DNA of 33,408 bases. Source: Lachnospiraceae bacterium. GTDB taxonomy: Bacteria > Bacillota > Clostridia > Lachnospirales > Lachnospiraceae. The notes beneath the pieces were generated by a model. That model had not been told where the DNA came from and did no database searches. It worked only from the letters and a program-made list of their open reading frames with translations. The translations under genes were made by a program, and so were the position numbers. Positions 15,748 through 24,686 of the stretch are shown in pieces; within the stretch, counting starts at the first letter, position 1; each line of letters begins with the position of its first letter. The stretch covers positions 1-33,408 of the forward strand of contig JAAVXK010000005.1 of NCBI GenBank assembly GCA_022790615.1. Direction: 5' to 3'.

Positions 15748-18126
15748 ATGACTCTCGGCGAGCTGGCCGTTGGACAGAGTGCGAAGATACTTAATATAAA
15801 AGGCAGGGGAGAATTACATAATCATCTGCTTGACATGGGGTTAACTCCGGGGACTGTGGCAAGCCTTAGAAAAAAAGCTCCGATGGGAGACCCTATAGAG
15901 ATAGAAATAAGGGGGTATGAGCTGACGCTAAGGCTTGCAGAAGCCGGCTGCATTGAGGTGGAGCTCATAGAAACGGTTGAGGGCAAGGTCAGACAATCCG
16001 GTAGATATAAGCCGATTGAACATCCGCGTGTCGGTGAACTTGGCAAGGCGCAGAGTTACCGTGACAGGAAGATGGGAAAGAAGATTCCAAAGGGTATGCC
16101 GGTTTCATTTGCGCTTATAGGGAATCAGAACTGCGGCAAAACCACGCTGTTCAACCAGATGACCGGCTCCAATCAGCATGTCGGAAACTTTCCGGGAGTT
16201 ACCGTTGACAGGAAGGATGGTATTATAAGGAATTATCCTGAGGCGACGGTTACGGACCTTCCGGGTATATACTCGCTTTCACCGTATTCAAATGACGAGA
16301 TAGTGACACGGGATTTTTTAATGAAGAACAGTCCGATGGGAATTATAAACATAGTTGACGCATCTAACATAGAACGCAATCTGTATCTGACAATTCAGCT
16401 TATGGAACTCGGCATTCCCATGGTGCTCGCGCTTAATATGATGGACGAGGTACGCGCCAACGGGGGAAGTATACGTATAAACGAGCTGGAAGAGATTCTG
16501 GGTATTCCGGTGATTCCTATTTCCGCGGTAAAAAATGAGGGAATCGACGAGCTTATAGACCATGCAATGCACATAGCAAGATACAGGGAGGCTCCGGGAA
16601 GGATTGATTTCTGCGAGGACAGTGGAAGGACCGGCGACAAGGTTGGCGCTGTGCACAGATGTATACATGCGGCAGAGCATTTGCTTGAGCCATATGCAAT
16701 TGCGGCGGGAATACCCGTAAGGTTTGCGTCAACCAAGATGGTTGAGGGCGACAGGATTATTGAGGAGTCGTTACATGTACCGGATGATGAAAAAGAGGTT
16801 CTCGGAAGGATTATTGACGTTATGGAGAGGGAGGCGGACCTTGGCAGGGAAGCCGCTCTAGCCAACATGAGATTTTCATTTATTGAAAAACTATGTGCAA
16901 AGACAGTTGTAAAGCCGCGTGAGAGTAAGGAGCATAAAAGAAGCGTTGCCATTGATAAAATACTGACCGGAAAATATACGGGTATACCATGTTTTATCGG
17001 AATTATGGCGCTTGTGTTCGTAATGACGTTTCATTTTATCGGAACTTTTTTATCGGATGTCATGTCTTCATGCGTGGATTATATTATAGGGTTAATTGAC
17101 GGAAGGCTTACGGCGCTTGGAATTAACGCTGTGGTCCATTCGCTTGTAGTTGACGGGATATGTAACGGCGTCGGAAGCGTATTGAGCTTTCTTCCCGTTA
17201 TCGTCACGCTGTTTTTGTTTCTGTCAATTCTTGAAGACACGGGATATATGGCAAGGGTGGCTTTTATCATGGATAAGCTGCTAAGAAAAATAGGGCTGTC
17301 CGGCAGGAGCTTTGTTCCGATGCTCATCGGATTCGGCTGTTCCGTTCCTGCAATTATGGCCACGAGAACGCTGTCGAGCGAACGTGACAGGAGAATGACG
17401 ATTTTTCTCACTCCGTTTATGAGCTGCAGTGCAAAGCTGCCTATATATGCGCTGTTCACAACGGCATTTTTCCCTAAAAATATGAGGGCGCTCGTCATGG
17501 TTTTTCTCTATATATTCGGTATTGTGTGCGGTGTGCTGTATGCGCTCATTTTAAAAAAGAGCAGGTATAACGGCGAGCCGGTTCCGTTTGTCATGGAGCT
17601 GCCAAACTACAGGATTCCGTCCGCAAAAAGCGTGGCGTTTCTAATCTGGGATAAGGCAAAAGGATTCATACAGAAAGCATTTACGATAATACTTCTTGCC
17701 ACGATTATAATATGGTTTCTTCAAACCTTTGACGCGAAGTTTAATATTGCGGACAGTCCGGACTCGAGTATTCTTGCCCATATCGGAGGATATATCGCGC
17801 CTGTTTTTGAACCGCTTGGATTTGGCGACTGGAGGGTATCTACAGCCCTTATTACAGGACTGACGGCAAAGGAAAGCGTTGTGTCAACCCTTACCGTGTT
17901 ACTCGGCGGGGATATAGCGGGGCTTAATACGCTGTTCACTCCGTTTACCGCGTTTGTATTCCTTGTATTTACTCTGTTATATACGCCGTGTGTCGCGGCT
18001 ATTGCAACTGTAAGACGTGAGATAGGCGGTAAAAGCGCCGCCGTTGCAACCGTGTTCGGACAATGCGCTATAGCCTGGCTTGTTGCATTTGTAATACATT
18101 CTGTCGGGTTATTATTTATCCGGTGA
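15748..18126 (+). CDS. feoB: Ferrous iron transporter, FeoA-FeoB fusion
   Basis: A 792-residue inner-membrane Fe2+ importer with FeoA joined to the front of FeoB. The ATG at 15748 follows GGAGGGG; the preceding in-frame codons have no site. Residues 1-75 are the SH3-like FeoA domain (LLDMGLTPGTVASL). After a basic linker comes the FeoB G-protein: G1 GNQNCGKTTLF (125-135), G2 in VGNFPGVTVD, G3 DLPG (170-173) and G4 NMMD (230-233). The membrane domain from about 415 onward has the two FeoB gate regions, including SGRSFVPMLIGFGCSVPAIM and the later TGLTAKESVVSTL. G1 has Gln-Asn-Cys where E. coli FeoB has Pro-Asn-Ser. No separate feoA or feoC is present. Iron-dependent repression is likely, given the upstream palindrome. 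Confidence 0.95.
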   Translation: MTLGELAVGQSAKILNIKGRGELHNHLLDMGLTPGTVASLRKKAPMGDPIEIEIRGYELTLRLAEAGCIEVELIETVEGKVRQSGRYKPIEHPRVGELGKAQSYRDRKMGKKIPKGMPVSFALIGNQNCGKTTLFNQMTGSNQHVGNFPGVTVDRKDGIIRNYPEATVTDLPGIYSLSPYSNDEIVTRDFLMKNSPMGIINIVDASNIERNLYLTIQLMELGIPMVLALNMMDEVRANGGSIRINELEEILGIPVIPISAVKNEGIDELIDHAMHIARYREAPGRIDFCEDSGRTGDKVGAVHRCIHAAEHLLEPYAIAAGIPVRFASTKMVEGDRIIEESLHVPDDEKEVLGRIIDVMEREADLGREAALANMRFSFIEKLCAKTVVKPRESKEHKRSVAIDKILTGKYTGIPCFIGIMALVFVMTFHFIGTFLSDVMSSCVDYIIGLIDGRLTALGINAVVHSLVVDGICNGVGSVLSFLPVIVTLFLFLSILEDTGYMARVAFIMDKLLRKIGLSGRSFVPMLIGFGCSVPAIMATRTLSSERDRRMTIFLTPFMSCSAKLPIYALFTTAFFPKNMRALVMVFLYIFGIVCGVLYALILKKSRYNGEPVPFVMELPNYRIPSAKSVAFLIWDKAKGFIQKAFTIILLATIIIWFLQTFDAKFNIADSPDSSILAHIGGYIAPVFEPLGFGDWRVSTALITGLTAKESVVSTLTVLLGGDIAGLNTLFTPFTAFVFLVFTLLYTPCVAAIATVRREIGGKSAAVATVFGQCAIAWLVAFVIHSVGLLFIR

Positions 18127-18146
18127 TACATAATATAATGTCAAAA

Positions 18147-18242
18147 GGGCCGTGGCAAAACAGGGTATTTTAACAATATGAAGCGTGCATTATGCATCTA
18201 TCAACACCACATTGTGTAATTACCGTGTTTTGCGACGGACCC
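18147..18242. terminator. Long imperfect hairpin between convergent feoAB and xylanase genes
   Basis: GGGCCGTGGCAAAACAGGGT at 18147-18166 is complementary, with a few mismatches, to the segment ending GACGGACCC at 18242, with a further short self-complementary middle. The 96-bp structure lies between two convergent stop codons (18126 and 18253), so it may serve as a bidirectional terminator. There is no strong T-run, and it may instead be another dispersed palindromic repeat. Confidence 0.45.
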
Positions 18243-18252
18243 GTTGGCGGCA

Positions 18253-19953
18253 TTATTTTAGGTCAAGCCATGTCTGTGCAGCGGCGTAGACGGCATAGAG
18301 AGATTTTTTCGGGTCATTTATCGATTCGCCGTACAGAAGCGCCGATTTTCCGAATCTCCATGTCACGGCGTCGGATAATCCCCAAAAGGTTACGCCTGTA
18401 ATATTGCCTCCCGCTTTTTTGAACTCCACAAGACCTTTCATAAAGTTAAACCAATAATCACACAGAGTTTCCTCGTCCTTTTCATTGAGGCTGTTTATTA
18501 TGTCAAGCTCCGTAATCTGCACCTCAAAGCCTGCGTCGAGGAACTTCTTAACGGTGTTAAGCTGCTCTTTTACCGAAGGCCACTTTACGTCGAGGTGGCA
18601 CTGCATACCGACGCCGCTGCATATGCGTTCGCCTTCCGGGTTTATCTCATCTTTTTCGTTAATATAATTCACCATATCGACGATTTTTTCCGATACCTGA
18701 CTTGTATTGTAGTCGTTGTAGAACAACGTAACCTTATCGTTCAGACCGTATGATTTGAGAACGTCGTATGCGGTTTTGAAAGACAGCTTTACATAGGAAG
18801 GTCTGCTGGTGAGTCCGCTTATGCCGTTAATGTCATAGATATTGGACCAGTTTTTTTCCGTTCCGTCCGAAAGCTGGTGGAAATATTCATTTACGACGTC
18901 CCATGTATACACGACCGACGAATACTCGCTGTCGAGTACATGTTTCATCACGTTAGTTACGTAATATATTATACGCTGGTCCATAACCTCCGGGGTGACA
19001 AACGCGCCGCTTTCTTTGTAGCCTGTTCTGAAAAATTCAGTCGGAGTCTGGCTGTGCCAGATAAGCGTGTGCGCCCTCATCCTGATTCCGTATTTTGCGG
19101 CGGTGGACAGAATTGTGTCGATTCGCTCAAAATTAATGGACGGAACAGTTGCTTCCTTGTAACCGTCGGGAATCGTGTAACCGGCGGCGACAGCCTCATG
19201 TATGTCTAGCAGCTTGTTAAACGGCGGATTTCTGAAATCCTTGTCGGAATCTGCAAGCATATAGGAAGGTTTCATCTCGTTTTCGAGCGTAAAGCTGTTA
19301 TAGTTTTTCTGCACAAAATTCATTGTTTTTGTGTCCTGCATTTCGTTTTTCCCGAATACTCCCTTGTATGTAAGACAGGTTCCAACATTTCCGAATATAG
19401 TTTCATATTCTTTTAGGAGCGTATCGTCCTCGAATGGAATGTAAGCCCATGTGCCGTTTTCGGATATTACGGAAGGGGTTGGTAATGGGGTTGGAACCGG
19501 CGTTGGTCCGGGAGTTATGCACGGGGTATTGACCGGAGTATTCGTCGGATTGTTCATTGGGGTTTCGGCTGCAGGCGCGGCGGTTCTTACCGGAGTCGGT
19601 GAAGCGTTTGTTATTTTGCGGCCGTCTGTTACGGTAATTTTGCATGAAAGTTTCTTTGTTTTTTTCCTGACTGTGTATTTTGCGGTTACGGTTGCGCTTC
19701 CCGCTTTTTTTCCGGTTATTTTTACACTGGTTTTCTTCTTTGCCGAGAGCTTTGCCACCGACGGCTTGTTCACGCTCCATTTTACTTTTTTTAAACCGGA
19801 CGCTTTCAGTGTCTTTGATTTTCCCGTCTTTATGTTCAGTTTCGTTTTTGACAGTTTTATTTTTGCTGATTGTGCTGTTGGATAATTCAATGAATGAACG
19901 AATACAATGCCTGTAATAAGTACGGCAAGCGCTTTCTTTGTCTTTTTATACAT
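18253..19953 (-). CDS. Secreted endo-1,4-beta-xylanase, GH10, with N-terminal Big-type domain
   Basis: A 566-residue secreted enzyme that hydrolyses internal beta-1,4 bonds of xylan. GGAGG precedes the ATG at 19953. Order of parts: signal peptide (about 1-29), a Lys-rich bacterial Ig-like (Big_2) domain (about 30-110, with KSKTLKASGLKKVKWSVNKP), a Pro/Thr linker (about 117-162), then the GH10 barrel. Catalytic landmarks are FTLENEMKPS (221-230), HTLIWHSQTP (295-304), the acid/base Glu356 in WDVVNE, the nucleophile Glu482 in VQITELDI and FWGLSDAVTW (523-532). The Big domain probably holds the enzyme at the cell surface or wall. No other polysaccharide genes adjoin it; a lipoprotein gene is divergent. 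Typical of rumen and gut Lachnospiraceae. Confidence 0.95.
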   Translation of the reverse strand: MYKKTKKALAVLITGIVFVHSLNYPTAQSAKIKLSKTKLNIKTGKSKTLKASGLKKVKWSVNKPSVAKLSAKKKTSVKITGKKAGSATVTAKYTVRKKTKKLSCKITVTDGRKITNASPTPVRTAAPAAETPMNNPTNTPVNTPCITPGPTPVPTPLPTPSVISENGTWAYIPFEDDTLLKEYETIFGNVGTCLTYKGVFGKNEMQDTKTMNFVQKNYNSFTLENEMKPSYMLADSDKDFRNPPFNKLLDIHEAVAAGYTIPDGYKEATVPSINFERIDTILSTAAKYGIRMRAHTLIWHSQTPTEFFRTGYKESGAFVTPEVMDQRIIYYVTNVMKHVLDSEYSSVVYTWDVVNEYFHQLSDGTEKNWSNIYDINGISGLTSRPSYVKLSFKTAYDVLKSYGLNDKVTLFYNDYNTSQVSEKIVDMVNYINEKDEINPEGERICSGVGMQCHLDVKWPSVKEQLNTVKKFLDAGFEVQITELDIINSLNEKDEETLCDYWFNFMKGLVEFKKAGGNITGVTFWGLSDAVTWRFGKSALLYGESINDPKKSLYAVYAAAQTWLDLK

Positions 19954-19980
19954 TTCTTTTCCTCCATGTTCTCAAATGAT

Positions 19981-19992
19981 TCAGTACACTAG
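19981..19992. repeat. 12-bp match to the end of the CTAG palindromic element
   Basis: TCAGTACACTAG is identical to the right terminus of the 7298-7463 element (7452-7463). It lies 27 bases upstream of the xylanase start. No second end is visible nearby, so this is at most a remnant. The rest of the 19954-20244 divergent gap is AT-rich, with no promoter clear enough to call. Confidence 0.25.
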
Positions 19993-20244
19993 TACATCAG
20001 ACTGCATCGTACGCCGGAATTTGGGTTAACATATAATATTTTATCACATCAGCCGTGCGCGCCGCAATCAAATATATTTTAAATTTTTTTGAATTATATG
20101 CCAGACATTTTATGCAGAAATAACCGCATGTAATTTCGATGAAGTTGGAGACAATATTGTTACAGGCAAAAGAATTATATATGTTTAAGGCCTGCATGAA
20201 AGAACGGATGAATACGATAAAACTTGAAAGAGAGGAAAAACAAA

Positions 20245-21318
20245 ATGAAAAAATCTACTATTTTTGCAGTAGGGCTTGCGGCGGCGTTTATGCTGTCCGC
20301 CTGTAAATCAGGCTCGGACAGCGCTGATAATGGGACGTCAGGCAATCAGAGTGCAAATCTTGAGCAGCAGACGGATATGAACGATACTCAAAGCGGCAAT
20401 CCGGGCAGCGGCCAAAATGAAACGACGAAACAGAGTGGAACCGTAGGGCAGGGCACCGCCGCCGGACGGGCTGATAGTACGGTACAAGGAATTACAAGCG
20501 GATATAGCGCTGGCAGCACGGTAAAGTCTTATGGCTCAGCAACCGGGCAGAACACTGCATCTTCGCAGGGAGCGACAACCGGACAGAGCACAGATGTGTC
20601 CCGGGGCGTTACGGCAGGACAGGAACAGAGTTCTGTAAAGGACGGTACGTCCGAGCAGGAGAAGGCGTCAACACAGAATGATTCGGCAGATAAGAAAAAG
20701 ACTAACGCGGATAATAAAACAACAGCCAAAAAGAAGGCAAACGCAGATAACAAAACTACAGGTAATAAGAAGAATAACGCAAATAACAAAACTACAGGTA
20801 ATAAGAAGAATAACGCAAATAACAAAACTACAGGAAAGAAAAAGACTACAACAAAGAAAACAGCGGCTAATAACAAGACAACAGTCAATAAAACGACGAC
20901 TAATAATAAAACGACAGCCAATAATAAAACAACAGTCAAAAACAAAACAAATAATAAAACAACAGCCACGAGCAAGAATAATGCAACCGCCAAGAAAAAC
21001 ACTTCAGCACAGAGCGGCAAGAAGTATACGATTAAAAAGCTTAGAAAGATGGTTAATAAGTTCGTGAAAAAAATTGATAAGCTTTTGGCAGACAAAACAT
21101 TTACAAAAGACAGGGAAAAATATTTATCTCTGAAAAAAGAGGAAGAAAAGATAGACAATTGTCTTGACATTTATGAGGATGCGATTGAAAATAAGTACAG
21201 GAAAAAGACAATAACAAAGAGCCAGTATATGAAAAAGGAAAATAAACTTGACGCTCTCGAGGAGAAACTCGATAGGGCGGAAGAACGATTGGAAAATTTG
21301 TTTGGTATTGATGATTAG
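20245..21318 (+). CDS. Low-complexity Lys/Asn/Thr-rich lipoprotein with C-terminal coiled coil
   Basis: A 357-residue predicted lipoprotein of unknown function. I start at ATG 20245, after AGAGAGGAA; an upstream in-frame TTG is less likely. The signal peptide ends in the lipobox LSAC, with Cys20 as lipidation site. Residues about 21-145 are Ser/Gly/Gln/Thr-rich with QGATTGQ-like phrases. Residues about 150-260 are built from NKTT-NNKTT units, very basic, including two exact 36-bp DNA repeats. The last 90 residues are charged and helical (KKLRKMVNKFVKKIDKLL; LDALEEKLDRAEERLENL), probably a coiled coil. The basic middle could cross or bind the anionic cell wall, presenting the coiled coil; this is inference. 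It lies 32 bases before thiD, with no terminator seen between. Confidence 0.75.
   Translation: MKKSTIFAVGLAAAFMLSACKSGSDSADNGTSGNQSANLEQQTDMNDTQSGNPGSGQNETTKQSGTVGQGTAAGRADSTVQGITSGYSAGSTVKSYGSATGQNTASSQGATTGQSTDVSRGVTAGQEQSSVKDGTSEQEKASTQNDSADKKKTNADNKTTAKKKANADNKTTGNKKNNANNKTTGNKKNNANNKTTGKKKTTTKKTAANNKTTVNKTTTNNKTTANNKTTVKNKTNNKTTATSKNNATAKKNTSAQSGKKYTIKKLRKMVNKFVKKIDKLLADKTFTKDREKYLSLKKEEEKIDNCLDIYEDAIENKYRKKTITKSQYMKKENKLDALEEKLDRAEERLENLFGIDD
20749..20834 (+). repeat. Tandem 36-bp coding repeat in the lipoprotein gene
   Basis: A 36-base unit beginning AACAAAACTACAGGTAATAA occurs exactly twice (20749-20784, 20785-20820), followed by the first 14 bases of a third. Each unit encodes NKTTGNKKNNAN. 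Exact identity between units points to recent slippage or unequal recombination; degenerate NKTT units continue to about 20960. Confidence 0.85.
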
Positions 21319-21350
21319 GTAAAAAATAAATTCTAAGAGGGGGATTTTCT

Positions 21351-22139
21351 ATGAGAAAAACAGCGCTGACAATAGCGGGAAGCGACTGCAGCGGCGGAGC
21401 GGGAATTCAGGCGGATATTAAGACGATGCTTGCCAACGGCGTGTATGCAATGAGCGCAATCACTTCACTTACCGCACAGAATACGATGGGCGTTGCGCAG
21501 ATTGCAGATGTCACAGAAGACTTTTTGGCGGCGCAGCTTGACTGTATTTTTACGGACATTTTTCCTGACGCCGTAAAGATTGGCATGATGTCCTCATCAG
21601 GGCTCATTCATGTTACAGCGAAAAAACTCATGGAATATAACGCCCGTAATATCGTTGTTGATACTGTTATGGTATCTACAAGCGGAACAAGCCTTATCTG
21701 TGACGATGCGGTCGAAGATTTGAAAGAAGAACTGTTTCCGCTTGCCGCGCTGATAACGCCTAACATTCCGGAGGCGGAAGTTTTGTGCGGCTTCGGAATA
21801 CATAATGAAACAGATATGGAATTGGCCGCAAAGCGTATAGGCGATACGTATGGCTGCGCAGTTTTATGTAAGGGAGGGCATAATATTAACAGCGCAAATG
21901 ATGTGTTGTACGAAAATAATTCCTTTATATGGTACGAGGGCAAAAGGATTCATAATCCGAATACGCACGGAACCGGATGTACGCTCTCAAGCGCAATCGC
22001 AGCAGGCCTTGCAAAAGGCTATGGCGTTGACAGGGCTGTAAAATGTGCAAAGGAGTATATTTCGACTGCCCTCGCGGCGATGCTTAATCTTGGAAAAGGC
22101 AGCGGACCGCTTGACCATGGGGCGGCATTAGGGAAATAA
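21351..22139 (+). CDS. thiD: Hydroxymethylpyrimidine/phosphomethylpyrimidine kinase ThiD
   Basis: A 262-residue kinase that phosphorylates the HMP precursor, and then HMP-phosphate, in thiamine synthesis or salvage. It belongs to the ribokinase fold: N-terminal IAGSDCSGGAGIQADIKT (8-25), TLT-type segment TSLTAQNTMGV (38-48), VSTSGTSLI (108-116), TPNIPEAEVL (136-145) and the C-terminal anion-hole motif HGTGCTLSSAIAAGLA (206-221). Length fits the family. GAGGGGG precedes the ATG. No other thi genes and no TPP riboswitch are visible in the short gap upstream, so it is either a stand-alone salvage gene or the second gene of a unit with the lipoprotein. Confidence 0.94.
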   Translation: MRKTALTIAGSDCSGGAGIQADIKTMLANGVYAMSAITSLTAQNTMGVAQIADVTEDFLAAQLDCIFTDIFPDAVKIGMMSSSGLIHVTAKKLMEYNARNIVVDTVMVSTSGTSLICDDAVEDLKEELFPLAALITPNIPEAEVLCGFGIHNETDMELAAKRIGDTYGCAVLCKGGHNINSANDVLYENNSFIWYEGKRIHNPNTHGTGCTLSSAIAAGLAKGYGVDRAVKCAKEYISTALAAMLNLGKGSGPLDHGAALGK

Positions 22140-22158
22140 TATTTCCATACATAATAAT

Positions 22159-22199
22159 ACAGGGAGGTTTGACTTGTTGTCTCCCTCCCTGTGTTTTGT
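22159..22199. terminator. Bidirectional terminator between thiD and the chemoreceptor gene
   Basis: ACAGGGAGG (22159-22167) pairs with CCTCCCTGT (22184-22192) around a 16-base loop, followed by GTTTTGTG. It lies between convergent stop codons at 22139 and 22232. Confidence 0.6.
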
Positions 22200-22231
22200 G
22201 TAGGAACCGGTATCCTGTTCTATGTTATGTC

Positions 22232-24175
22232 TTAAAATATATACTTTTCAACAGTACCCTTTAACGTATCCGAGCTGGCAAGAAGTTCTTTCGTATACGA
22301 ATAACAGTCTTTCGTCATCGACATATTTTCTTCGCCGCGGCGCACGGAATCCTTTAACGACGCCTCAATTTCAGTAAGCTTATCAAACAGGATATTTAAT
22401 ATTTCGGTAATTTCGTTAATCTGTCCCGTCATCCTGCTGTTGTCCTCTAAAGTCCGGAGCAGGGTGTCGCGTGTCGATTCAACAATGTTAATTCCGTCGT
22501 TTACGAATTCTTCATTATTTTTGATTATATCCTCAATCTCAAGATTTACCTTCAGAGTGTCTTCGCTTAATTTGCTTATCTCACCGGCGACAACCGCAAA
22601 TCCCTTTCCGGATTCGCCGGCACGCGCGGCTTCAATTGATGCGTTCAGGGATAACAGCTGTGTCTGCGATGAAATCTCGTGAATCATTGATACAAATTGG
22701 GAGATGCGCGAGGAACTTTCGCCTATCTTTCGCATACTGCCGGAAAGTTCCTGCATATCCTGTTCACCAATTCTGTTAAGTGCGGCGCTGTTATCGTTTA
22801 CTGCCAGGCTGGCGGCTGTTATCTGCTCGTGTATCTGCCTCATGTCATTACGGAAATGCTTAAATTCGGTTTGCAGTTCATTCATCGAGGAAGTCTGTTT
22901 CGCGCTGTTTTCAGACATATCGCCGGCGGTAGCCGCAATTTCACCGGAGGAAATGTTTAGGCTGTTTGATACGCCGTTAATTTCGGTAAGGATGCTGCGA
23001 ACCTTGGAAACTATCTGATTAATGGAGGTCTGGATTGCAATAAAATCACCGCGGTACTCAATCTCGCTTTTAACGTTCAGATTATCGTCTGATATCTCCG
23101 ACAAAACCGAATCAATGTCCTGTATGTAGTTTCGTAAATTATGAACCATCGTGTCCAGAGAATCCTGTAACTCTTTAATATCGGTAATGTTGGTTTTTTC
23201 ATTGAATACGACGTTCAAATCGCAGTTTGACAAAGTGATTATCTTTTGTTTTATAGTCTCAAACGGGATGAACCCTTTTGCTATAACGGTGACAATCCTT
23301 TTTTTCATAACAATGATTGTAATAAGCAGAGCCAGAAAATATATTATAATTAATATAAGAAGCTTGCCGGCCAAGTGGCGAAGGCCAATACCGACATACA
23401 GCTTATACGTAATGTCTTTAAGCGGCTGCAGTGATGATGCCGACAGACTTATGCCGGAAGTACGGATTAGCGTGCTGTTTTCATTGGATGCTTTTGCGAA
23501 CGGCGTATCGGAAAATTTGGTTGATTTGTCCTCTGTCAGCGCATAATCCTCAATGGGGCAAGAAACAATAATCCCCTCGGAGGATACGAGCGTTACATTT
23601 TGCAAATCAGTACAAAATGAATTGATGGCTGACTGGAGCGTTGTTATATCGATATCAATCGCCATCACGGCGTCGGTTTCTTTTATCGGTTTTGATATGG
23701 ATATGCAAAGACAACCATATGTAGCGTCGACATACGGCTCTGAGATAAACAGGCCGTTATTTTCTTTTGCGCCGGAGTACCAGTCGCGTTCTTCCACGAC
23801 ATAACCGTCCTCGGGAATCCAATTATCGCTGCATATCATTTTTGTTGTTATCGTAGGTGAGCCGAGATAAGCAGCAAGAAGAGTTTCGTGTTCACCGGCA
23901 ACGGTTTCCAGATAGTTCTGTGTGGTGTCGTAGTCTTTCAGCAGGGCGGTGTCATAGTTTATGTAAGACAGGAAAGAGTCAAGAAGCGCAATCTGTTCAT
24001 TGAACCAGGACTCCACATTGTTTTTGCTCTGCGATTTAAGAATTGTATTTTCGTCTTGAAAAGAAGAAACTTCCAGCCATGCAACCCATAGAAGAGCCAG
24101 GGTTAAAATAGTAATAATTACAATACGTAAAGGTTTAATAATTTCTTTTTGAAACTTTTCGCTGTAGCTTTGCAT
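22232..24175 (-). CDS. Methyl-accepting chemotaxis protein with amino-acid-type dCache domain
   Basis: A 647-residue transmembrane chemoreceptor. AGGGGG precedes the ATG at 24175. Order: membrane segment 1 (about 18-36), extracellular dCache_1 domain (about 40-265), membrane segment 2 (about 271-290), HAMP-like regions (about 295-400) and the signalling hairpin (about 400-640). The hairpin tip reads [20 protein letters not shown], the contact site for CheA/CheW. In the Cache domain, Tyr125, Arg130, Trp132, Tyr133, Tyr148 and Asp150 reproduce the residues and spacing of the amino-acid-sensing dCache motif known from PctA-type receptors. The ligand is therefore probably an amino acid. No other che genes lie in the window. 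The gene is monocistronic and convergent with thiD. Confidence 0.93.
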   Translation of the reverse strand: MQSYSEKFQKEIIKPLRIVIITILTLALLWVAWLEVSSFQDENTILKSQSKNNVESWFNEQIALLDSFLSYINYDTALLKDYDTTQNYLETVAGEHETLLAAYLGSPTITTKMICSDNWIPEDGYVVEERDWYSGAKENNGLFISEPYVDATYGCLCISISKPIKETDAVMAIDIDITTLQSAINSFCTDLQNVTLVSSEGIIVSCPIEDYALTEDKSTKFSDTPFAKASNENSTLIRTSGISLSASSLQPLKDITYKLYVGIGLRHLAGKLLILIIIYFLALLITIIVMKKRIVTVIAKGFIPFETIKQKIITLSNCDLNVVFNEKTNITDIKELQDSLDTMVHNLRNYIQDIDSVLSEISDDNLNVKSEIEYRGDFIAIQTSINQIVSKVRSILTEINGVSNSLNISSGEIAATAGDMSENSAKQTSSMNELQTEFKHFRNDMRQIHEQITAASLAVNDNSAALNRIGEQDMQELSGSMRKIGESSSRISQFVSMIHEISSQTQLLSLNASIEAARAGESGKGFAVVAGEISKLSEDTLKVNLEIEDIIKNNEEFVNDGINIVESTRDTLLRTLEDNSRMTGQINEITEILNILFDKLTEIEASLKDSVRRGEENMSMTKDCYSYTKELLASSDTLKGTVEKYIF

Positions 24176-24296
24176 ATTTTCCCCCTAAAAATAAATTAAT
24201 ATTGCTATGATACCATAAAAACATGCATTTTGTAAATTCCAATTCGTGTTGAAATGCATCATTTTTTGCTTGCTTTTTCGCTTCCATTGTTCAGTC

Positions 24297-24598
24297 GCTT
24301 TAAACGGATATTCCCGGATGTCCATTGCCGCCAAATGTTCATGCAGGTATGGCGGCAGAGGTCGCCGCTTTGTTCCGGTCCGTCCTAGAGCGTGTTTGAA
24401 AATCCATTCCCGCCATCTGCGCCCCCCACTTTGCGGTATATTTACGTCAAATTCAGTCAACGTAGCCCGCTACGCTTCCCTCATTTGGCACAAATCTCCC
24501 ACAAAGTGTGAAACGCATCTGGCAGAAAGCAATTTTCAAACACGCTCTGAACAAGCGTCCACCGGACGCTAAGGAGCGTTGCGTACGCGGGGATAAAC
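24297..24598. repeat. Interspersed repeat (family of 33232-33408), interrupted by another element
   Basis: The flanks of the 24387-24548 element join into a sequence that matches the reverse complement of 33232-33408. Shared blocks are GCCGCCAAATG (near 24329), GGTCCGTCCT (24377-24386), GAACAAGCGTCCAC (from 24549) and GTTGCGTACGCG (from 24578). The hairpin AGCGTCC-ACC-GGACGCT lies in the right flank. The 162-bp insert splits the repeat between GTCCGTCCT and GAACAAG, which are adjacent in the 33 kb copy. Non-coding. This covers most of the 24176-24942 gap. Confidence 0.65.
24387..24548. repeat. MITE-like element, AGAGCGTGTTTGAAAA ends, full copy (162 bp)
   Basis: AGAGCGTGTTTGAAAAT at 24387-24403 is complementary to the right end at 24532-24548. 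The arms stay related inward (GCCATCTGCG on the left; CGCATCTGGC on the right) and meet near the palindrome CGTAGCCCGCTACGC (24461-24475), which also forms the centre of the 7298-7463 element. No coding capacity, so movement would need a transposase from elsewhere. It lies inside a larger repeat. Confidence 0.75.
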
Positions 24599-24612
24599 GA
24601 TATATACGCATA

Positions 24613-24650
24613 AAAAAGTTCCCTGCATCTGCGTATGCGGGGAACTTTTT
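24613..24650. terminator. Strong bidirectional hairpin terminator in a divergent region
   Basis: AAAAAGTTCCC (24613-24623) pairs perfectly with GGGAACTTTTT (24640-24650); inside, GCAT pairs with ATGC. The A-run/T-run form would terminate transcription in both directions. The flanking genes point away from it, so it ends no annotated gene. Confidence 0.65.
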
Positions 24651-24686
24651 AATAGGGGAGGATTAAGTATTAAAACTTCGTCCTTG

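Noticed and set aside
16395-16952. 185-codon minus-strand frame opposite feoB
   Set aside because: It lies wholly within the FeoB GTPase region, where all G motifs are intact on the plus strand.
20749-20834. CRISPR-like direct repeats
   Set aside because: The 36-bp repeats are contiguous without spacers, in frame and translated.
20529-21170. 213-codon Val/Leu-rich reading frame on the minus strand
   Set aside because: It is the complement of the NKTT repeat tract of the lipoprotein; its hydrophobic look comes from the repeat, and it has no ribosome binding site.
21319-21350. TPP riboswitch before thiD
   Set aside because: The gap to the lipoprotein gene is only 32 bases, too short, and no thi-box sequence is present.
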